This document shows positions 1 to 10,475 of a stretch of 64,000 nt of DNA, piece after piece. Positions within the stretch are counted from its first letter, which is position 1; the number at the start of each line of letters is the position of its first letter. Made by a program: the position numbers and the translations under genes. Origin of the DNA: Sporopachydermia quercuum (Eukaryota; Ascomycota; Sporopachydermiomycetes; Sporopachydermiales; Sporopachydermiaceae). The stretch lies in NCBI GenBank assembly GCA_001599295.1, contig BCGN01000005.1, positions 1,116,001-1,180,000 on the forward strand, written 5' to 3'. Below the pieces are notes generated by a model. It searched no databases, was not told the DNA's origin, and was given only the letters and a program-made list of their open reading frames with translations.

Positions 1-605
1 AATAAACTATTTTTTGTATTGAGAGATAAAATTAAGTTTATGCCGAGGTTTCAGATGCAGGAGGGTATTTAATGATGATGTCATAAAAATATTCGGGGAA
101 TAAGAATTATGGAGCGGTTCTAGAGATAAGAGCGATACACATAAACTCTGGAATTTTATAACTTTTGAGTTATGTAATATAAGTATACTATTGTTTTAGA
201 CTACAGATTGACAGTTATACAATTTATTAACTCTCTCGGACACCTTAGGAAAAGTTGTAATTCAAACCATACATTCTGGCTCACTTCCATACTCACCATA
301 CATAATCGATCCCAATAGCAGGAAAACGTGATTTCCAAAGCACCAGATATTTTCCGAATTCCGGAACCTATTTAGCACCATCTTTTCCGAACATGTTTTC
401 GTTTCATCTCATCTCATCTTGCTCATACAGCATTTACACCGTTCCTTCTCTGTTGATTATAGTCATTTGAATATAAACTACATGAAGCTAATCAAATTGA
501 ATCATATCAGGTTGCCAATTTGGCCAATTTGTTATTACAAAAGACTCATGTACAATTTGAACCTTTTGTCGTCTGCATTTGGTAGTTCATATTTTTGTTC
601 GTATC
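1..605. other. Intergenic, upstream of ATG22
   Basis: No gene is seen here. The stretch is AT-rich 5' flanking DNA of the ATG22 gene. An ATGCAGGAG motif at 55-63 recurs in the GGA-CNL1 promoter region at 46038-46046. The left edge may contain the tail of a transcript lying outside the window, but nothing coding is visible. Confidence 0.6.
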
Positions 606-2342
606 ATGTCTCCAAGTTCTCGAAGTCCTCAAGGGTATGAGCCCTTGCCCGAAACCAACTCAGAAACATCAATTCTACAATACCAAACAACTATTCCTGA
701 CTTGGAGCTTGAGGAAAATATATCTCCAGAGTCTATTACTTCTAAATGGGAGCTTTTTGGCTGGTACCTTACAAGTTGGGCTTCTGAACCTTTCATAGTT
801 TCTGCAGTTGGTACGTATGTTCCATTGTTATTAGAACAGTTCGCAAGGGAGAACGGTGTTAAACTTGGTGATCATACTGTCAGATGTATTTTACCACCAT
901 CGGAAAAACTGCCACCAGGAGATATTGGTGGTGATCCCGGAAGTATACCACCAGGTACTGGTGGAGATCAAGATCCTTCCAGAGAATGTGTGGTAATGAT
1001 TCTAGGGTCCTATATTGACACATCAAGCTTTGCTTTATACACATTCTCATTTTCAGTACTAGTGCAGACAATTGTGGTGATAAGTATGAGTGGAGCTGCT
1101 GATAAAGGTCATTATAGAAAAACTCTATTAATCACTTTTGGTGTGATTGGTGCTTTAACAACGATGATGTTCCTTACGCTTGATACGTCTCACTACTATT
1201 TTGCCTCGTTATTTGCTATACTATCTAATGCTAGCTATGGAGCAGTATCCGTATGTGCAAATTCTTATCTACCTATTTTAACAGGCCATCATCAACAAGT
1301 TTATTTGAATCAGCAACGATTGAGAACCGATTCTTCTTACTCATTATATAAGTACTTGGTTGATTTCAATAACTTAACATCACGCATATCTGGCACGGGT
1401 GCTTCATTAGGTTATTTGTCAGCTCTAATAGTTCAAGTGTCAACCATATACCTAGTAGTAAGATCAGGTAAGCAAGCATCATCTCTCCAGTTGGCAATAT
1501 TTGTTGTAGGCTTCTGGTGGCTAATATTTCAATTACCTCTGCCATGGTTGCTTAAGTCAAGATCTAAAGATCCAAATCTCAATGCAAACGGTATACCGTC
1601 CAACAAGTCTTCAAGGTTTGAGAATTTCATGAACAAAATAACAATGGGAGGTTGGGGCTATATAACCTTTGGCTGGAAGACACTTGAGGCTACTTTTCAT
1701 CAAGCAAGAAACATGAAGGATGTTGGTCTGTTTTTACTTGGCTGGTTTATTATCTCGGATGCTTTTACAACTATTAATTCTGCGGCAGTTTTATTTGCTA
1801 GAACTCAGCTGAAAATGTCAACTCCATCATTAGCTTTTGTGGGCGTACTTGTTGTGTTTTCTGGAATTCTTGGCTCAATTATTACACCAAGAATAATACT
1901 TCCTGGATTGAAACTAGGCCCTGTAGGTGGTATAATCTTTGTTATACTTTGGGCTGCTGTTGTACCTTTGTATGGTATTCTAGGATTCTACACACAAGCT
2001 ATTGGGTTGAGGAAGCCTTGGGAAATGTTTTTATTGGCTATTTGGTATGGAGTGGCTATGGGGTCATTGAATACGCTATCAAGGTCTTTTTTCTCTCTAC
2101 TAATACCAAAAGGAAAAGAATCAACGTTCTTCTCATTGTTCAGTGTCACCGATAAAGGAAGCAGTATTGTAGGACCACTGGTTACAGGCTTAATTACTGA
2201 TAAGACACATAATATTAGGTATTGCTTTTACTTTCTAGTTATTGTTTTACTGCTTGGAATACCTGTGTTTTCGTTAATTGACGTTGAAAGAGGCCGACAG
2301 GAAGCAAGAGTATTACAGAGGTTGGAAGATGACGAAGGATAG
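606..2342 (+). CDS. ATG22: Autophagy-related protein 22, vacuolar amino-acid effluxer
   Basis: The 578-residue multi-pass membrane protein matches the Atg22 family, which exports leucine and other amino acids from the vacuole after autophagic breakdown. The family signature W-E-L-F-G-W-Y, followed by a TM segment, lies at about residues 48-90. Roughly eleven hydrophobic segments follow in a major-facilitator layout, with a Gly/Pro-rich loop near residues 103-125 and a short charged C-terminus. ScAtg22 has 528 residues; the extra length is mostly in loops. I chose the ATG at 606; the open frame extends upstream only to a TTG. The next gene, NOP1, is on the same strand but about 1.9 kb away, so it is independent. 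Vacuolar location is inferred from the family. Confidence 0.9.
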   Translation: MSPSSRSPQGYEPLPETNSETSILQYQTTIPDLELEENISPESITSKWELFGWYLTSWASEPFIVSAVGTYVPLLLEQFARENGVKLGDHTVRCILPPSEKLPPGDIGGDPGSIPPGTGGDQDPSRECVVMILGSYIDTSSFALYTFSFSVLVQTIVVISMSGAADKGHYRKTLLITFGVIGALTTMMFLTLDTSHYYFASLFAILSNASYGAVSVCANSYLPILTGHHQQVYLNQQRLRTDSSYSLYKYLVDFNNLTSRISGTGASLGYLSALIVQVSTIYLVVRSGKQASSLQLAIFVVGFWWLIFQLPLPWLLKSRSKDPNLNANGIPSNKSSRFENFMNKITMGGWGYITFGWKTLEATFHQARNMKDVGLFLLGWFIISDAFTTINSAAVLFARTQLKMSTPSLAFVGVLVVFSGILGSIITPRIILPGLKLGPVGGIIFVILWAAVVPLYGILGFYTQAIGLRKPWEMFLLAIWYGVAMGSLNTLSRSFFSLLIPKGKESTFFSLFSVTDKGSSIVGPLVTGLITDKTHNIRYCFYFLVIVLLLGIPVFSLIDVERGRQEARVLQRLEDDEG

Positions 2343-4270
2343 GAGCATGGGGTATAGACTGGAGTATGGTGAGATAAGGATTTTTTGTAGTGATTTGGTG
2401 AATGGCATAAGACGGATGGTTGAAAGTTATTAAGCTGGGCAAAGTATTTCTGTATATACTTGAGGGAAATGAAAAAGCTACCGAGTTTGTATTATAATAT
2501 ACTATTTTGAATAAATCGTAATAATATGATAAATGTAATAGATCAACAGTGATTTCCATATAATGTAGAACAAAAATAATAAAGCCGGAAGACAGTAGCG
2601 CCTTACTACCATCACTAGTAATTATCGTCACATATCCTATGTTTTAATATACAATTAACATATAACAATCTCTGGTGATGAAACAACCAGAAACATGAGC
2701 TATCCAATAGATATCATTACTATTCGATACTTTTATACTAACAGAAAACCAAAAGAATAGTCATAATCAAAACAACCACCAAATCTGTAATTCTTCAGAG
2801 AATTCAACCCCCTATATTTTTTGCTGGCGCCTACACCATGGAAGGGGCCACTTGAAAGTCATTGAAGCTTATTTTCCAAGCAAGCTAATACTGTAAGTAA
2901 GCTGAAATGAGAAGATAACTTGAGAGCTAAGCTTTTAGTATTAACCCTATGAACTTCTCTTGTAGTTAATGATCCTGTAGAACCAGGGAGACAAGTCTCA
3001 ATGTTCCTCGCTAACATAAATTTTAAAGTTCATTAAGATTTATGCTTAAATGTAATTAGCTTTAACTAGAAACACTTAACTTTAACCTTAATTAGTTGTT
3101 AAATACTCTCTCTCCTGGCAAGGCAGTCCATAGAAAAGAGCTGTCTAATTTTATTTCACTTTTGCTACCCCATCTTTCACCAATTTGATGATTATGAAGA
3201 ATATTCTAAAACAGTGAAAAGAGCAAGCCTACGTCCTCTCATTCTAATAGAGTTTCAGTTTCAAAAATGGTTTTCGAAGAATACTGCGCCCCGCAGAATT
3301 CTCAGCTTTGCTGTACTAACTTTACTAACATCATATGAATTCCTTTCATGGAAAACAGGGAAGATTAGATTTAACAAAGAAATATTCACTGGGAAAGAGA
3401 TCTCAGAGAATGTTTCAGCTGATGACTCAGAGTTTACACGGAGTGAATGAAATCTACATCATAACATAATTTTCCAGACTTTTTCTATATCAGCCATAGG
3501 CCAAGGGAACTAAGTTCGAGCCATTTAGCAGCAAAACAGCGTCAATGATATTTGTTTGTTGAATAGGTTTCCATTTGCTTTTTAAATATATGAAACCCAG
3601 ATCAAATTTAAAAATTGCATCATTTTTAATAAATCTGACTTGTTCACAATGCTCTCGAAAAATTAGTTGATGAGTCATCTAAAGGTTGAGACCAGCTAGA
3701 TACCTTCATGACGGAGAACAACATTTTGCTTAGTTATTTTCATCACTTTTCTTAAACCACCATTGGAAGAAAATAGGAAACATCAGATTTTTTGATTCAG
3801 CATTCTTCCAAATTGGTAATATGATTTCGAGAACTGATTACCAATCTTTTGAGTATCTTTCACTCGGTCTTCCTCTTTCTCTCCGGCGTAGTATCGTTAA
3901 CATCATCTCTGAAAACTAACCATGACATCTCATTCTATTTTATCACGTTTTGATTGAGACCTTAAGCAAAACACGTGCTGTGTACTTTCTTCCGGGATCT
4001 CATTGATTATCTTACGGAATGAAAATTTTCGGGATCTTTCATTTCTGAAAACTTACCCGGTTAAAAGAGAATAAATTTTTTAGTATGAGAGGAAGCAAGA
4101 AAATGAAAAAGTCAGTTACTGTTGACAAGCTTGTAAAAAACTTTTCCCTTTTATAATTAGCAATTTAATATATTCAAACACAGCTCATGAACTTATTTAT
4201 CAAACTAATAAAGAATAAATAGCCTTGAGGTGTGATTTTGTTGATACATACAGTTAGATTATAGAATAAG
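2343..4270. other. Long intergenic region ATG22-NOP1
   Basis: This holds the ATG22 3' flank and the NOP1 promoter. A 78-codon open stretch (3214-3450) begins with GTG and resembles nothing I know. A CACGTG E-box lies at 3972-3977, about 290 bp before NOP1, and a TGACTCA at 3423-3429. A palindromic gaaaattttc element sits at 4021-4030, similar in character to the A/T palindromes upstream of yeast ribosome-biogenesis genes, but too weak to call. There is no RNA gene I can recognise. Confidence 0.5.
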
Positions 4271-5254
4271 ATGGCGTTTACACCAGGCGGACGAGGTGGT
4301 AGTAGAGGTGGTTTTGGCGGTAGCAGAGGAGGAGCTAGAGGAGGCTCCAGAGGTGGATTCAGTGGTGGCAGAGGAGGTAGTAGAGGTGGATCTAGCAGTA
4401 GCAGAGGAGGAGCCAGAGGAGGTTCAAGAGGTGGATTTGGTGGTGCTAGAGGTGGTGGAAGAGGAGGCCCTAGAGGCGGAGCAAGAGGTGGAAGAGGAGG
4501 GGCCAGAGGTGGTGCCAGAGGAGGAGCTAGAGTTATCGTCGAGCCTCACAGACACGGAGGTGTTTTCATCGCCCGCGGTAAAGAAGATCTACTTGTCACC
4601 AAGAATTTAGTGCCTGGCGAATCAGTTTATGGTGAAAAGAGAATCTCTGTTGATGTTCCAAATCAAGATGAATCTGTTGCACCTACTAAGGTAGAATATA
4701 GAGTGTGGAATCCTTTCAGATCTAAGCTTGCTGCCGGTATTTTGGGTGGTCTAGATGAAATCTTCATTGGACCTGGAAAGAAAGTGTTATATTTAGGTGC
4801 TGCATCTGGTACATCAGTTTCTCATGTTTCAGACGTTGTTGGACCAGAAGGTGTTGTGTATGCTGTTGAATTCTCTCACAGATCAGGAAGAGATTTGATT
4901 ACTATGGCTAAGAAGAGACCTAATATTATTCCTATCATTGAAGATGCTCGACATCCCCAAAAATACAGAATGCTCATTGGAATGGTTGATTGTGTTTTTG
5001 CTGATGTTGCTCAACCCGATCAAGCCCGTATTATCGCTTTGAACTCTCATTTATTCTTAAAAGACGGCGGTGGAGTTGTTATCTCCATCAAGGCCAACTG
5101 TATTGATTCTACCGTTGATGCTGCTACTGTTTTCGCTAGAGAAGTTCAAAAATTGAGAGAAGAAAGAATTAAACCAGTAGAACAATTAAGTTTGGAACCA
5201 TATGAAAGAGATCATTGTATTGTCATTGGTAAATACATGAGAGCTGGTTTGTAA
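4271..5254 (+). CDS. NOP1: Fibrillarin, box C/D snoRNP 2'-O-methyltransferase
   Basis: This 327-residue protein is the catalytic subunit of box C/D snoRNPs. It methylates rRNA ribose 2'-OH groups in the nucleolus and takes part in pre-rRNA processing. Residues 2 to about 88 form a glycine/arginine-rich GAR domain of RGG repeats interrupted by Ser. The rest is the fibrillarin methyltransferase fold, with the SAM-binding loop G-A-A-S-G-T at about 176-181 and conserved runs D-V-A-Q-P-D-Q and I-K-A-N-C further on. Length matches ScNop1 (327 aa). It is intronless, and the start ATG directly precedes the RGG region. Identification is secure. Confidence 0.97.
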   Translation: MAFTPGGRGGSRGGFGGSRGGARGGSRGGFSGGRGGSRGGSSSSRGGARGGSRGGFGGARGGGRGGPRGGARGGRGGARGGARGGARVIVEPHRHGGVFIARGKEDLLVTKNLVPGESVYGEKRISVDVPNQDESVAPTKVEYRVWNPFRSKLAAGILGGLDEIFIGPGKKVLYLGAASGTSVSHVSDVVGPEGVVYAVEFSHRSGRDLITMAKKRPNIIPIIEDARHPQKYRMLIGMVDCVFADVAQPDQARIIALNSHLFLKDGGGVVISIKANCIDSTVDAATVFAREVQKLREERIKPVEQLSLEPYERDHCIVIGKYMRAGL

Positions 5255-5916
5255 TTATGATTTGGATTCGGGTGTGTTAAGTTTGATGGCCGTCACTTTG
5301 CATTATATGTTATATAAATTTCACAATCTATAATTGATATTATTAGATTTATCATTAATATTGATACTGATACTGATACTAATGATCCTTACTTCGACAT
5401 CCGTTACTATTTCGGTTGATGTCATTACCACTTTTTCTTTATCTTTTCCTAAGGGTTATTAGTATTCTTGTTCTCTAGACAAAATTGTACATTGGTTATT
5501 CTGATCTTTTACTTTGAAGTCGTAGTTTCTGTTTTCTCTGCTTATTTGGTCTGTGGTATTAACTCCGAGGCCCCAAAAAAANATTTCGGAAATGGTTCAT
5601 AACCTATTGTTTCCGATATTTGAGCCATTTCTGACATCACATGCGACTAGGTTGACGACCAAATGCTGACTTCGTATTAAATGAGAATGTCACATTTCAG
5701 CCTCTATTTTAACCAGCAAAGAACGTTACACAGTCATATGAAGGCAAGTATGGTTTCTTTACACACTGTGACTTTCATGATTCGACTCGGGAAACTTTTT
5801 TTAGTAGGATTATATTCAATCGAAGGTTCACCTATTACAGGACAGTTCCTCTTTCTACTTTCCCAAGCGGGAAATACTTTGACTTGACAGAATTGTCCGC
5901 CACCTACTTGATCTAA

Positions 5917-5923
5917 TGAGTCA
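5917..5923. promoter_or_regulatory. Candidate Gcn4 site upstream of SNZ (distal)
   Basis: TGAGTCA, the AP-1-like core bound by Gcn4 in yeasts, about 820 bp before the SNZ start. S. cerevisiae SNZ1 is induced on amino-acid starvation, so the site makes sense, but the heptamer is expected several times by chance in 64 kb. Confidence 0.3.
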
Positions 5924-6359
5924 GAGTTGACGTACAGTGACGGTTACTGCTAGGCTATTTATTTATTTATTTTGTGGCTAATAGCTTGTAGGAAATAAAT
6001 GGTTTTCGATAAACTAAAGTAACTAGCTAATCCAATATTAGTCATTCTCCTTCTTCTACCTAGCTGATTATTGTCATTGATCTCGCTTGATATAATTCAA
6101 CAAGTGTCCCCGTTGTCCGGTAAATTTTTCGCAAACAAAGTTTGGTTTTCCGTAAACTCTATATTTTCATAATAACTCAATTTCAAATCATCAACTCCAG
6201 AGAAGTGTCGTGTCATCTATCCACGTATCATAGGAACTCATTATGAGAAATAACCGAATAAAAATACACATTTCTTTGAAAATTCATTAGAACTCATTTC
6301 AGTAAGCTACCTGATAGTTTCATATCCTTGAAGTGTTACCAAATAGCGAGTTCGACGAC

Positions 6360-6366
6360 TGACTCA
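6360..6366. promoter_or_regulatory. Candidate Gcn4 site upstream of SNZ (proximal)
   Basis: TGACTCA in the context CTGACTCAT, about 374 bp before the SNZ start codon. It is a good match to the Gcn4 consensus at a usual distance for a yeast upstream activating site. Function is inferred. Confidence 0.4.
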
Positions 6367-6739
6367 TCTTAAACCTTCAGCTTCAAAACTCTCATAGTTT
6401 TGATGTTCTTTGTCCGAAGACTTTATCGTTTTTGGGAAATCCGCTACCAAATCTTATTTATCCAGTCTGGCAAAGTCAAATTCTTCACCAAACAGTTGCA
6501 AGCAGCCTTGCTCGAATTGTCACTTGCTTCTTCTTGCAAAAATAAAGAAACTCAGTGTCTCAAGAATCAAATTGCTATTGTTCTTGTTTAGTATATAACT
6601 CCATTAAACCCCAGTTTTCTATCTTACAACTCTTGCTTTGTTATCAAGTAAATTCAGCTAGTTATTGTGGAACAATTATTCAATCTCTGTATCTTATAAA
6701 GTCAGCCACGCAGTAAATATTGAATTCGCACCAAACAGG

Positions 6740-7959
6740 ATGTCTGCAAATGAATCTTCAAATGCTTCAGATGCTGTTGAAGCCTTCAAAATCAAGTCTG
6801 GACTTGCTCAGATGTTGAAAGGTATGTTGACGGACAAAGAAAGGGGAAGGGCTATCAATTTGATGTTAAGAACGCATTGTCAAATTTGGAGTAACGTATT
6901 GGTAAAGACTAACAATGTAAATTATAGGTGGGGTAATTATGGAGTAAGTTGAGAATTGGTATAATAATGAGGATTGAATACTCATCTGCAAATCGATGAT
7001 TTATCAAAAGGATCCAATCATTGATATATAACTGTAGTGCCGATTACCGTTTCCTAACATCGATAGTGTGGTGAATGCTGAACAAGCATTAATTGCTGAA
7101 AGAGCTGGTGCATGCGCCGTTATGGCCTTGGAAAGAGTCCCCGCAGATATAAGAGCTGAAGGAGGTGTTGCTCGTATGAGTGATCCAAAACTCATCAAGG
7201 AGATTACAGATGCGTAAGTTTTCCTTTTTGCTTTTTATTTGCTCTAGCACATTTTAGCTCACTTTCAAAATACTAACTACTATGTATAACAGTGTATCAA
7301 TCCCTGTGATGGCTAAGTGTCGTATTGGTCATTTCGTTGAAGCACAGATCCTTGAGGCTCTTGGTTGTGATTATATTGATGAGTCAGAAGTTTTAACTCC
7401 TGCAGATCAAGTACATCATATTACCAAACATGATTTCAAAGTCCCATTTGTTTGCGGATGCCGAAATCTCGGTGAAGCCTTAAGACGAATCTCTGAAGGT
7501 GCCGCCATGATCAGAACTAAAGGTGAAGCAGGTACTGGTGATGTGGTGGAAGCTGTAAAGCATATTCGAACAGTAAGATCCGAGATCAGAAAAGTCTCTT
7601 TAATGTCTCCTGATGAATTATATGTTTATGCAAAAGAAATTGGAGCTCCTATTGACCTTCTTCGTCAAACAGCCTCGTTAGGTCGTTTGCCAGTAGTGAA
7701 CTTTGCTGCAGGTGGTGTTGCTACCCCCGCAGATGCTGCACTATGTATGCAACTCGGATGTGACGGTGTCTTTGTTGGATCTGGTATCTTCTTAGGACAT
7801 AATCCCGAAAAAAGAGCTCGTGCAATTGTTCAAGCTGTGACCCACTACAATGATCCTAAGGTATTGGCAGAAGTTAGTACTGATTTAGGACCAGCAATGG
7901 TAGGTCGTACTGTTGAAAGTTTGAGATTGGAAGAGAAGTTATCTACTAGAGGTTGGTAA
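6740..7959 (+). CDS. SNZ1: Pyridoxal 5'-phosphate synthase, PdxS/SNZ subunit (four exons)
   Basis: Exons are 6740-6821, 6928-6943, 7067-7213 and 7293-7959, giving 303 residues (ScSnz1 has 297). The enzyme condenses ribose 5-phosphate, glyceraldehyde 3-phosphate and ammonia to make pyridoxal phosphate, with ammonia from an SNO glutaminase that is not in this window. Joining the exons restores the family motif G-G-V-I-M-D-V-V-N-A-E-Q-A at residues 28-40, with Asp33 equivalent to the catalytic Asp of bacterial PdxS. Both Schiff-base lysines are present: Lys90 (P-V-M-A-K) and Lys158 (R-T-K-G-E-A-G-T-G). All introns have GT/AG ends and CTAAC-type branch points. Exon 2 is only 16 nt. The start ATG gives M-S-A-N-E-S, with an upstream in-frame extension that does not look coding. 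Symbol is by family; paralogue number is unknown. Confidence 0.93.
6822..6927 (+). other. SNZ intron 1 (106 nt)
   Basis: 5' site GTATGT, branch-like GACTAAC at 6907-6913, 3' site ATTATAG. Phase 1: it splits the glycine codon at residue 28. Confidence 0.88.
6944..7066 (+). other. SNZ intron 2 (123 nt)
   Basis: 5' site GTAAGT, branch-like TCCTAAC at 7052-7058 only 8 nt before the end of the intron, 3' site CGATAG. It splits the Asp33 codon (GA/T). The short branch-to-AG distance is notable. Confidence 0.85.
7214..7292 (+). other. SNZ intron 3 (79 nt)
   Basis: 5' site GTAAGT, perfect TACTAAC branch point at 7271-7277, 3' site ATAACAG. It splits the Ala82 codon (GC/T). Confidence 0.93.
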
Positions 7960-8629
7960 TTTTAGTTCGAGATATGAATATGAGAATGAATAGGAAATAT
8001 TGACTTCAGTGTTCCTTTCATTGTTATACAACATTTGATGTTACTACTGTACATATCTACAAATAATTGGACCCCAAATTTACGTATTTCTATCTGTATA
8101 TATGGAGATGGGATCTCATATGTTAATAATGAAGAAATATGTCTGGATACTATGTATAAAAATGCAATTCATTTGTTTAAATCCTGTATATTCACAACCA
8201 CCCAGAATGGTATTCTTTAGTCTTATACCTGACTTAGGATGTTACATCCACCACACTTCAGTGCTTTTTCATCTACTTCTTATATACTTAACTAACTGGA
8301 ATCCATGTCTATTTACATCCTCAGTTGAATACCAAATTTATCCAACTCCTATCTCATAAATCATATAGCCTATTTCTCTGAAGACTTGTGATCAATCAAC
8401 TTACATCCTTGAATAACGGAAAAATACCTTCATAGCTCCTTCTACTACCTGCAAGATTGTGCAGACCAAACCATCTTGCATAATCTTACATCAACAGATT
8501 TTTGACCAAAGTCTCGCAATGTTCCATCATTCAATATCAACACTCTCTTTATAAATAATCAAATAAAACAATTCAGTAAATTGATGAACAACTGGAACTT
8601 AAAATTACTTGGAGACCGATCAATTGAGT
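7960..8629. other. Intergenic SNZ to permease
   Basis: AT-rich 3' flank of SNZ and promoter of the permease. Short open frames at 8035-8359 have random composition. I see no structural RNA or clear regulatory motif. Confidence 0.5.
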
Positions 8630-10261
8630 ATGGCTATAGGGAATATCTTATCGCCTTTACAACTGTCATCGTCCTCTTATCACTCGGAAGATCTCGAAGT
8701 TGTACCAAAAGTCAATCGAGTATGGAGCAGTCATAACTTCATTGCTTTTTGGATCTCCGATTCATTCAATGTCAACACTCTTCAAATAGCTGGTACAGGG
8801 ATTTCTGCGGGCCTCTCATGGTATCAAGTTTGGATGTCCGTGTGGATTGGTTATTTTCTTGCTGGATGTTTCGTAGTGATCACTTCAAGAGTTGGCGCTC
8901 TGTACCATATCTCCTTCCCAATATCAGCGCGAGCGGCATTTGGCATCAAAGGGTCAATATGGCCGGTGTGCAACAGAGTTATAATGGCCTGTATTTGGTA
9001 TGGAGTTCAGGCTTGGATTGGAGGTCAATGTGTTCAAATTGCTGTTATAGCGGCTTTTAGATCAGGTAAATTCTCTGAAGGCACTTCTTCTTTTGCTGTT
9101 CTCTGTTTTTCTATCTTTTGGCTGCTTTCTTTGCCTGCACTTTATTTCCCACCGGAGAAAATAAAAGTTCTATTCACAATAAAGTCGTATATTGTTCCTG
9201 TTGCAAGCTTGGTTTTTGTTTCGTGGGCTTTAATCAAATGTGGTGGTGTTGGACCTTTAATGATCGAACCTGCGAGTATACATGGCTCAAGTCTGAGATG
9301 GCAGATTATCATTTCCACCATGAACTGTCTGGCGAACTTCTCAACAGTCATAATTAATTCCCCTGATTTTGCAAGGTTTTCTAAAACACCTGCATCATCA
9401 TTTTATTCGCAGTTCTTGGCTATACCTATTTCGTTCTCTATTACATCATTAATTGGTATTATGCTCTCCTCTACCGCACAAGTATTGTTCAACGATCCTA
9501 TGTGGAATCCTTTACAAGTTCTAAATAATTTATTGCATATTTCTAATATTTCAGTACTGGAAAGAATCATTGCAGTATTTATTTCTCTATCATTAGCTGT
9601 TGCTCAGCTAGGTACTAATATTGCTGCTAATTCCTTATCTGCTGGAACAGATATGTCAGCTTTATTACCTAAATACATCAACATACGGAGAGGGGGCTAT
9701 GTGTGCGCAGTTTTATCATTACTAGCTCGTCCATGGGATTTGTTATCATCATCAAACAGATTCACATCTTATCTGTCAGCTTATTCAGTTTTTCTATCTT
9801 CTATCGCTGGAATCTCGGTGGGAGATTTTTTTCTCGTTCGCGGTAAATCATTATTACTCGCTGATTTATATAGCAATCATGGAATTTATACCTATAAATT
9901 TGGGATCAACTGGAGAGCATATGTTGCATATTTTATTGGGATGGCACCTAATATTCCAGGATTTCTTAATTCTCTTGGTTATGAAGCATCCAACGGCTGG
10001 ATAAAATTATATCATTTTTCATACTTGGTAGGATTCAGTACTGGTATGATTGTATATGTTATGTTATACTATCTTTGGCCTTTTGACCTGAACCGTCTGG
10101 AAGATATTCTAATGGTTCGCACTCCTGCTTTAGTAGTGACGAGTCCTTACATGCAGATAGTTGATGACCATATAAAGGAAAATGAAAGAGGTTTTGTGGA
10201 TAACGACGATTATGATAGATGGAATGAAACCAGCGATTTACTGTATCAATCAGTTAAGTAG
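8630..10261 (+). CDS. NCS1-family nucleobase/nucleoside/vitamin permease (FUR4-like)
   Basis: This 543-residue, roughly 12-TM plasma-membrane symporter belongs to the nucleobase:cation symporter-1 family. The N-terminal segment W-I-S-D-S-F-N-V-N-T, then G-L-S-W-Y-Q-V-W, then Y-H-I-S-F-P, W-P-V-C-N-R-V and G-V-Q-A-W-I-G-G-Q resemble the Fur4/Dal4/Fui1 branch (uracil, allantoin, uridine). The S-P-D-F-A-R-F motif in mid-protein is the usual N-P-D-F-x-R-[FY] region. Thi7/Nrt1-type thiamine or nicotinamide-riboside transporters are in the same family, so the substrate cannot be fixed from sequence. I start at the ATG at 8630; seven further codons upstream begin with TTG. It lies 670 bp after SNZ on the same strand, which could hint at vitamin uptake, but that is inference only. 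Confidence 0.85.
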   Translation: MAIGNILSPLQLSSSSYHSEDLEVVPKVNRVWSSHNFIAFWISDSFNVNTLQIAGTGISAGLSWYQVWMSVWIGYFLAGCFVVITSRVGALYHISFPISARAAFGIKGSIWPVCNRVIMACIWYGVQAWIGGQCVQIAVIAAFRSGKFSEGTSSFAVLCFSIFWLLSLPALYFPPEKIKVLFTIKSYIVPVASLVFVSWALIKCGGVGPLMIEPASIHGSSLRWQIIISTMNCLANFSTVIINSPDFARFSKTPASSFYSQFLAIPISFSITSLIGIMLSSTAQVLFNDPMWNPLQVLNNLLHISNISVLERIIAVFISLSLAVAQLGTNIAANSLSAGTDMSALLPKYINIRRGGYVCAVLSLLARPWDLLSSSNRFTSYLSAYSVFLSSIAGISVGDFFLVRGKSLLLADLYSNHGIYTYKFGINWRAYVAYFIGMAPNIPGFLNSLGYEASNGWIKLYHFSYLVGFSTGMIVYVMLYYLWPFDLNRLEDILMVRTPALVVTSPYMQIVDDHIKENERGFVDNDDYDRWNETSDLLYQSVK

Positions 10262-10475
10262 TAAAACAAAATAAGCATTCAGTTCTTTGTTAAAAAAGCC
10301 AATAGAATGACTAAATGACCTTTAATTATACATTCCACTGTATTATTATTTACTACAATCGTAAATTGATATCACAAATACATGTGAGTATAATATTCAA
10401 CTTAGTATATCAGTGAAGTATTCATGTATCTTGTATCATTTATTCCCTATATCCGGTCCCAATCATTTATCTATT

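Larger units (their letters stand above)
5255..6739. other. NOP1 3' flank and SNZ promoter
   Basis: No convincing gene. Just after NOP1 a TGATAC hexamer is repeated three times around 5362-5382. Two Gcn4-type heptamers lie at 5917-5923 and 6360-6366 (listed separately). Open stretches of 62-68 codons near 5681 and 6400 look random in composition and lack homology I recognise. Confidence 0.5.
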
